A DNA stretch of 20,015 nt from DATJSJ01 sp035504175 (GTDB lineage: Bacteria > Pseudomonadota > Alphaproteobacteria > Acetobacterales > Acetobacteraceae). The notes under the pieces were generated by a model. That model was given only the letters and a program-made list of their open reading frames with translations, had not been told where the DNA came from and ran no database searches. Each line of letters opens with the position of its first letter. Position 1 is the stretch's first letter. Position numbers and translations under genes: made by a program. Below, one piece after another: positions 15,774 to 20,015 of the stretch. The DNA is taken from positions 1-20,015 of the forward strand of contig DATJSJ010000162.1 in NCBI GenBank assembly GCA_035504175.1, written 5' to 3'.

Positions 15774-17440
15774 CCCACCGACGGCAGCACCAGCCCGTTC
15801 TCCCGCGCGCAGGCGATCGCCTCCTCGTATCCCGCATCGGCGTGCCGCATCACCCCCGACGCCGGGTCGTTCCACAGCACCCGCGCCAGCCGCCGCGCCG
15901 CCGCCTCCGTCCCGTCGGCGACGATCACCATGCCCGCATGCTGGGAAAACCCGATCCCCACCCCGCCGCCATGATGCAGCGACACCCAGGTCGCCCCCGA
16001 CGCCGTGTTCAACAGCGCGTTCAGGAGCGGCCAGTCGGACACCGCGTCCGACCCGTCGCGCATCGCCTCCGTCTCGCGATTCGGACTGGCGACGCTGCCG
16101 GAATCCAGATGGTCGCGCCCGATCACGATCGGCGCGCGCAGTTCGCCCCGCGCCACCATCTCGTTGAACGCGAGCCCCAGCCGATCCCGCTGTCCCAGTC
16201 CCACCCAGCAGATCCGCGCCGGCAAGCCCTGGAACCGGATGCGCGAGCGCGCCATCTCGAGCCAGTTGTGCAGATGCGGATCGTCCGGGATCAGCTCCTT
16301 CACCTTCGCATCAGTGCGGTAGATGTCCTCGGCATCGCCGGACAGCGCCGCCCAGCGGAACGGCCCGATGCCGCGGCAGAACAGCGGCCGGATGTAGGCC
16401 GGCACGAAGCCCGGAAACGCGAACGCATCGCGCTCGCCGGCCTCCAGCGCCATCTGCCGGATGTTGTTGCCGTAATCGAGCACCGGCACGCCCCGGGCGT
16501 GGAAATCCAGCATCGCCCGCACCTGCACCCGCATCGACTGCTTCGCCGCCGCCTCGACCGCGCCGGGATCGCTCTCCGTCCGCGCCTCCCACTCGCCGAC
16601 CGTCCAGCCCGCCGGCAAATATCCGTTCAGGGGGTCATGCGCCGAGGTCTGGTCGGTCACCACATCGGGCCGCTCGCCGCGCCGCACCAGTTCGGGAAAC
16701 ACCTCCGCCGCATTGCCCAGCAGCCCGATGGAGACCGCCTCGCCGCGCGCCGCGGCCTGCTTCACCCAGCCCAGCGCCTCGTCCAGATCCGTGCTGTGGC
16801 GGTCGAGATACCCGGTGGCGCGCCGCATCTCGATCCGGCTAGGCCGGCACTCCACCGCCAGCAACGAAGCACCCGCCATGGTCGCCGCCAGCGGCTGCGC
16901 CCCGCCCATGCCGCCCAGCCCGCCGGTCAGGATCCAGCGCCCGCGCAGATCGCCGCCATAATGCCGCCGCCCGACCTCGGCGAACGTCTCATACGTGCCC
17001 TGGATGATCCCCTGGCTGCCGATATAGATCCACGACCCGGCGGTCATCTGGCCGTACATCATCAGGCCCTGCCGATCGAGTGCGTGGAACCTCTCCCAGG
17101 TCGCCCAGTGTGGGACCAGGTTGGAATTGGCGATCAATACGCGCGGTGCCTCGGCGTGGGTGCGGAACACGCCGACCGGCTTGCCCGATTGCACCAGCAG
17201 CGTCTCCTCGTCGCCAAGCGTGCGCAGGACGGCGACGATGCGGTCGAAGCAGTCCCAGTTGCGCGCGGCGCGGCCGATGCCGCCATACACGACCAGCGCT
17301 TCGGGACGCTCCGCGACCTCGGCGTCGAGGTTGTTCATCAGCATGCGCAGCGGCGCCTCCGTCAGCCAGGAACGACAGGTGAGGTCGGTGCCACGGGGCG
17401 CGCGGATGCGGCGGGCATTGTCGAGACGCGGTTCGGGCAT
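15770..17440 (-). CDS. hutU: Urocanate hydratase (urocanase)
   Basis: HutU adds water to urocanate to give 4-imidazolone-5-propionate, the second step of histidine breakdown, in the cytoplasm and with tightly bound NAD. The 556-residue length is the family norm. Visible signatures are YGGIGRAARNWDCFD (52-66), the glycine-rich NAD stretch LTGGLGGMGGAQPLAATMAG (171-190), DYGNNIRQMA (322-331), LFCRGIGPFRWAALSG (353-368), and the active-site Cys411 in ARICWVGLGQRDR (counterpart of Cys410 in the Pseudomonas putida enzyme). The end carries LHHGGGVGIGFSQHAGM (488-504). ATG 17440 has GGAG 10 bp upstream. Unlike common hut operons it is separated from hutI by an aldo/keto reductase on the opposite strand, so hutU and hutI must use different promoters. 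Histidase (hutH) is not in the window. Confidence 0.97.
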   Translation of the reverse strand: MPEPRLDNARRIRAPRGTDLTCRSWLTEAPLRMLMNNLDAEVAERPEALVVYGGIGRAARNWDCFDRIVAVLRTLGDEETLLVQSGKPVGVFRTHAEAPRVLIANSNLVPHWATWERFHALDRQGLMMYGQMTAGSWIYIGSQGIIQGTYETFAEVGRRHYGGDLRGRWILTGGLGGMGGAQPLAATMAGASLLAVECRPSRIEMRRATGYLDRHSTDLDEALGWVKQAAARGEAVSIGLLGNAAEVFPELVRRGERPDVVTDQTSAHDPLNGYLPAGWTVGEWEARTESDPGAVEAAAKQSMRVQVRAMLDFHARGVPVLDYGNNIRQMALEAGERDAFAFPGFVPAYIRPLFCRGIGPFRWAALSGDAEDIYRTDAKVKELIPDDPHLHNWLEMARSRIRFQGLPARICWVGLGQRDRLGLAFNEMVARGELRAPIVIGRDHLDSGSVASPNRETEAMRDGSDAVSDWPLLNALLNTASGATWVSLHHGGGVGIGFSQHAGMVIVADGTEAAARRLARVLWNDPASGVMRHADAGYEEAIACARENGLVLPSVG

Positions 17441-17624
17441 GGCGGGTCTCCGGAGGAAGGAAGGCCAGGGGCTTTGCCCCTGGACCCCACTGGGGCTCTC
17501 AGGCCCCAGACCCCTTTACGGGGAGTATGGGGCGATCTCAACGGATCGTGCGGACCCCCGGCTTGCCGGCAGGCGCGCGAGGCGCATGATCGCGCCCGAA
17601 CGAACAGAAGGGCGATCCAACACC
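17441..17624. promoter_or_regulatory. Divergent hutU / aldo-keto reductase control region
   Basis: The 184 bp between two genes read apart should hold both promoters. A GC-rich block of tandem hairpins (listed separately) fills the hutU-proximal third. For the plus-strand gene, TTGCCG (17563-17568) and CATGAT (17585-17590) form a weak -35/-10 pair at 16 bp spacing, about 35 bp before the ATG. I could not see a HutC-type operator (short palindrome around TTGTATATACAA-like cores). Confidence 0.35.
17465..17523. repeat. Tandem GC-rich hairpin element (probable dispersed intergenic repeat)
   Basis: Three stem-loops follow one another. The first has 8-bp arms CCAGGGGC (17465-17472) and GCCCCTGG (17476-17483) around TTT. 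The second has 7-bp arms CTGGGGC (17490-17496) and GCCCCAG (17503-17509). A short third one pairs CCCC (17511-17514) with GGGG (17520-17523). Similar-looking GC-rich 'ccctggacccc' blocks recur between genes in many high-GC alphaproteobacterial genomes as I remember them; only one copy is seen here, so its repeat status is an inference. Confidence 0.55.
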
Positions 17625-18608
17625 ATGGAACAGCGGAAGGTGGGACGGAGCGGGATCGAGGTGCCGCCGATCATCCTCGGCGGCAACGTGTTCGGCTGGA
17701 GCGCCGACCAGGCGACCTCCTTCACGCTGCTCGACGCGGCGATGGAGCGCGGCCTCACCTGCATCGACACCGCCGATATCTACTCGCACTGGGCACCGGG
17801 CAATCGCGGCGGCGAATCGGAAACCATCATCGGCGCCTGGCTGAAACGGCGCGGCCGACGCGACGACGTCGCCATCCACACCAAGGGCGGCGCACCCGAC
17901 GCACCAGGCGACCTCGCCAACGCCAACCTCTCCGCCGCCTACCTCACCCGCGCCGTGGACGCATCGCTGCGCCGCCTCGGCACCGAGTACATCGACCTCT
18001 ACTACGTGCATTTCGACGACAAGACGACGCCGCCCGAGGAAACCCTCGGCGCCTTCCAGCGCCTGATCGAAGCCGGCAAGCTCCGCGCCATCGGCGCCTC
18101 CAACTACGCGCCGGACCGGCTGCGCCAGGCGCTGGACACCGCCGATCAGCACGGCCTGCCGCGCTATGCTTGCCTGCAGACGCTGTACAACCTCTACGAA
18201 CGCGCACCGTACGAGGCCGAGCTGGAGGCGCTCTGCACCGAGAAAGGCCTCGGCGTGATGAGCTATTTCTCGCTGGCGAGCGGCTTCCTCACCGGCAAAT
18301 ACCGCAGCGAGGCCGATTTCGCCAAAAGTTCGGCACGCGGCGGGGGCATGACGAAATACCTCAACCCGCGCGGCCAGCGCATTCTGGCCGCGCTGGACGC
18401 GGTCGCAAAGGCACAGGACGCGACCCCGGCACAGGTGGCGCTCGCCTGGCTGCTGGCGCGGCCGAGCGTCACCGCCGCCATCGCCAGCGCCACCAGCCTG
18501 GCACACCTCGAGGAGCTGGTCGCCGCGGCGCGACTTCACCTCGATGGCGCGGCGATCGAGCGGCTCGACACCGCCTCGGCGGAGGAGGCAAGCCCGGCCG
18601 CCGCCTGA
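17625..18608 (+). CDS. Aldo/keto reductase (NADPH-dependent)
   Basis: This 327-residue cytoplasmic oxidoreductase has the (beta/alpha)8 aldo/keto reductase fold. The catalytic tetrad is complete: Asp48 and Tyr53 in IDTADIYSHW, Lys87 in AIHTKGG, and His129 in LYYVHFDD. The usual LGGNVFGW start (18-25) and the cofactor-side segments IGASNY (about 155-160) and PAQVALAWLLARPSVTAAIASATS near the C-terminus are also there. It is closest in look to the IolS/YajO-type reductases. ATG 17625 follows a GAAGGG site and matches the family's N-terminus (GRSGIEVPPI). It lies between hutU and hutI but on the other strand, so it is not in their operon; a role in histidine breakdown is not expected. The real substrate, an aldehyde or ketone, is unknown. 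Confidence 0.9.
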   Translation: MEQRKVGRSGIEVPPIILGGNVFGWSADQATSFTLLDAAMERGLTCIDTADIYSHWAPGNRGGESETIIGAWLKRRGRRDDVAIHTKGGAPDAPGDLANANLSAAYLTRAVDASLRRLGTEYIDLYYVHFDDKTTPPEETLGAFQRLIEAGKLRAIGASNYAPDRLRQALDTADQHGLPRYACLQTLYNLYERAPYEAELEALCTEKGLGVMSYFSLASGFLTGKYRSEADFAKSSARGGGMTKYLNPRGQRILAALDAVAKAQDATPAQVALAWLLARPSVTAAIASATSLAHLEELVAAARLHLDGAAIERLDTASAEEASPAAA

Positions 18609-18617
18609 TGCGGCGAG

Positions 18618-18649
18618 GCGGCCTGGCTCGTCAATCCGCGCCAGGCCGC
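18618..18649. terminator. Hairpin at the convergent AKR / hutI 3' ends, possible bidirectional terminator
   Basis: A perfect 9-bp inverted repeat, GCGGCCTGG (18618-18626) and CCAGGCCGC (18641-18649), surrounds a 14-base loop that contains the hutI stop codon. It starts 10 bp after the AKR stop. Neither side has a T-run, so it is a strong stem but an atypical terminator. Confidence 0.4.
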
Positions 18650-19872
18650 TGTCCGGCGACCAACACGAAGGCGCAGGGATTGCGCCCGATCGCGTAAGCA
18701 AGCTCCGCCGGATGCGCGATGCACCAGAACGCGATATCCGCCCGCGCCCCGTCCGCCAGAACGCCGCGATCGGAGAGGCCGAGCGCGCGCGCCGCATTCC
18801 GCGTGGCGCCGGCCAGCGCCTCCTCCGGCGTCAGCCGGAACAATGTGCAGGCCATGTTCAACATCAGCAGCAGCGAGGTGACGGGCGAGGTTCCCGGATT
18901 GCAGTCAGTCGCGATCGCGATCGGCACCCCGGCTGCGCGCAGCGCCGCGACGGGCGGCAGTTGCGTCTCGCGCAGCACGTAGAACGCGCCTGGCAGCAGC
19001 ACGGCGATCGTGCCGGCCCGCGCCATCGCGTCGACGCCGTCCGCGTCCAGATATTCCAGGTGATCGGCGGAAAGCGCGCCAAATTCCGCTGCCAGCGCGG
19101 CGCCCCCGGAGTTGCTGAGCTGCTCCGCATGCAGCTTCACCGGCAGGCCGGCGCCGCGCGCCGCGGTAAACACCCGACTGACCTGCGCGCGATCGAACGC
19201 GATGCGCTCGCAGAACGCGTCGACGGCATCGGCGAGGCCGGCCGCCGCCACCGCCGGGAGCATCTCCGCGCAGACGCAATCGATATAGCGCTCGGCATCG
19301 CCGGCGAACTCCGGCGGCACGGCGTGTGCGCCGAGAAAGCTGGTGCGGACGGTGATGCCGCGCAGCGCGCCGAGGCGGCGAGCGACGCGCAGACAGCGCA
19401 GCTCGGTCTCCGTCTCGAGCCCATACCCGGACTTGATCTCGATCGTGGTGACGCCCTCGGCGCGGATCGCGTCGAAGCGTGGCAGCGAGGTGGCGAGCAG
19501 CGCGTCCTCGTCCATCGCCCGCGTCGCGCGCACGGTCGAGACGATGCCGCCGCCGGCCCGCGCGATCGCCTCGTACGATTCACCCTGCAGCCGCATCTCG
19601 AACTCGCGCGAACGATTGCCGCCATAGACGAGATGCGTGTGGCAATCGATCAGACCCGGGGTCGCAACCAGCCCGCCCGCGTCATGCACCCTTTCGGCCA
19701 ACGCCTCCGGCGCGCCGGGCAGATCGGCGCGCGGGCCGGCGAAAGCGATGCGGCCATCCGCGATGCCGATCGCCGCGTCTTCGATCCAGCCATAGGCGGC
19801 CCCGCCCGGCTGCATGGTCGCGGCGGAGAGATTGAGCCACAGCGCATCCCATCGCCCGTCTGCGGGCTCCAT
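18631..19872 (-). CDS. hutI: Imidazolonepropionase
   Basis: HutI opens the ring of 4-imidazolone-5-propionate to give N-formimino-L-glutamate, the third step of histidine breakdown. From ATG 19872 the protein has 413 residues, close to the usual 400-415. Metal ligands and active-site residues of the amidohydrolase fold are all present: His78 and His80 in LIDCHTHLVYGGNR, the KSGYGL segment (147-152), His248 and Glu250 in KLHAEQ, His271 in SADHLEYL, and Asp323 in ATDCNPGTSP. I chose ATG 19872 rather than an upstream one at 19935, because GGAGG lies 5 bp before it, the length fits, and the longer form would overlap the start of the divergent hutF. It converges on the aldo/keto reductase with 22 bp between the stops. 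Confidence 0.95.
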   Translation of the reverse strand: MEPADGRWDALWLNLSAATMQPGGAAYGWIEDAAIGIADGRIAFAGPRADLPGAPEALAERVHDAGGLVATPGLIDCHTHLVYGGNRSREFEMRLQGESYEAIARAGGGIVSTVRATRAMDEDALLATSLPRFDAIRAEGVTTIEIKSGYGLETETELRCLRVARRLGALRGITVRTSFLGAHAVPPEFAGDAERYIDCVCAEMLPAVAAAGLADAVDAFCERIAFDRAQVSRVFTAARGAGLPVKLHAEQLSNSGGAALAAEFGALSADHLEYLDADGVDAMARAGTIAVLLPGAFYVLRETQLPPVAALRAAGVPIAIATDCNPGTSPVTSLLLMLNMACTLFRLTPEEALAGATRNAARALGLSDRGVLADGARADIAFWCIAHPAELAYAIGRNPCAFVLVAGQRPGAD

Positions 19873-19927
19873 CACCGCCTCCGCCGCGGGCTTGCCAAAC
19901 CGGGGCGATGCTACCGCAATACCCCGC
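19873..19927. promoter_or_regulatory. Divergent hutI / hutF promoter space
   Basis: Only 55 bp separate the two hut starts, so their promoters must overlap each other or the coding ends. The hutI ribosome site (GGAGG on the minus strand) is at its left edge. I see no clear -10/-35 pair and no convincing palindrome. Confidence 0.4.
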
Positions 19928-20015
19928 ATGCGCAATCTGTACCTCGACGCCGCCCTGCTGCCCGATGGCTGGGCCGAGCGCGTGCTGCTCCGCTGCGACG
20001 CGCGCGGCCGGATCG
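19928..20015 (+). CDS. hutF: Formimidoylglutamate deiminase, N-terminal fragment (cut by window end)
   Basis: The last 88 bases encode the first 29 residues of an open frame that begins MRNLYLDAALLPDGWAERV and then continues LLRCDARGRI. An 'ALLP-GWA' start followed by a short beta strand ending in GRI is the typical N-terminus of HutF, which deaminates formimino-L-glutamate to N-formyl-L-glutamate. The place next to hutI, its product supplier, supports this. The catalytic part is outside the window, so the call depends on this short piece and on context. The ribosome site before the ATG is weak. Confidence 0.72.
   Translation, partial: MRNLYLDAALLPDGWAERVLLRCDARGRI

Noticed and set aside
15842..18697. 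A 951-codon plus-strand open frame opposite hutU and overlapping the aldo/keto reductase
   Set aside because: Composition is His/Arg/Pro-rich with no recognisable domain; it is the antisense shadow of hutU that runs on out of frame through the reductase gene.
1..20015. CRISPR arrays, tRNA or rRNA genes, phage genes, toxin-antitoxin or anti-phage modules
   Set aside because: No regularly spaced repeats, no tRNA-like cloverleaf with a TpsiC arm, and no matching protein motifs were seen on either strand by eye.

Overview
The window is about 20 kb of high-GC DNA (GC or GC-rich third positions in nearly every codon) packed with long, closely spaced genes on both strands. Gene content and style suggest a soil or plant-associated alphaproteobacterium. 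It has an IS630-type transposase tail, an oligopeptide/dipeptide ABC operon, a histidine-utilisation (hut) cluster of the formiminoglutamate-deiminase type, a MEDS-domain histidine kinase, and GC-rich tandem hairpins between genes. I lean towards Acetobacteraceae or another Rhodospirillales family. That is an inference from overall look, not from a marker gene.

Layout. (1) 1-310: right end of an IS630-family insertion sequence, cut by the window edge. (2) 411-3167, minus strand: a three-gene operon read as PRC-barrel lipoprotein, MFS transporter, COG3618 amidohydrolase, with gaps of only 10 and 20 bp. (3) 3168-3505: a 338-bp divergent control region. (4) 3506-5014, plus: a soluble MEDS-domain sensor histidine kinase with no response regulator beside it. 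(5) 5157-7845, plus: an MFS symporter of the sugar/phosphate-porter type followed by a lone PstS-like periplasmic protein. (6) 7888-14590, minus: a six-gene operon read as prolyl aminopeptidase-like hydrolase, peptide-binding protein, two permeases and two ATPases. (7) 14730-15761, plus: a divergent P-loop sulfotransferase-like protein. (8) 15770-20015: hut genes hutU (minus), hutI (minus) and the start of hutF (plus), with an aldo/keto reductase on the plus strand between hutU and hutI.

How they work together. The section-6 operon would import short peptides and trim N-terminal residues in the cytoplasm. The hut enzymes would turn urocanate into imidazolone propionate, then formiminoglutamate, then (HutF) formylglutamate and ammonia. 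HutH, HutG and a hut regulator are not in the window. The remaining parts, the MFS/PstS pair and the amidohydrolase operon, look like further small-molecule uptake and catabolism modules. I found no CRISPR array, tRNA, rRNA, phage or toxin-antitoxin module. Most of the window is ordinary metabolic DNA. The items most worth a second look are the orphan PstS/MFS pair, the orphan sulfotransferase with palindromes at its start, the orphan MEDS kinase, and the tandem hairpin element in the hutU/AKR promoter region.
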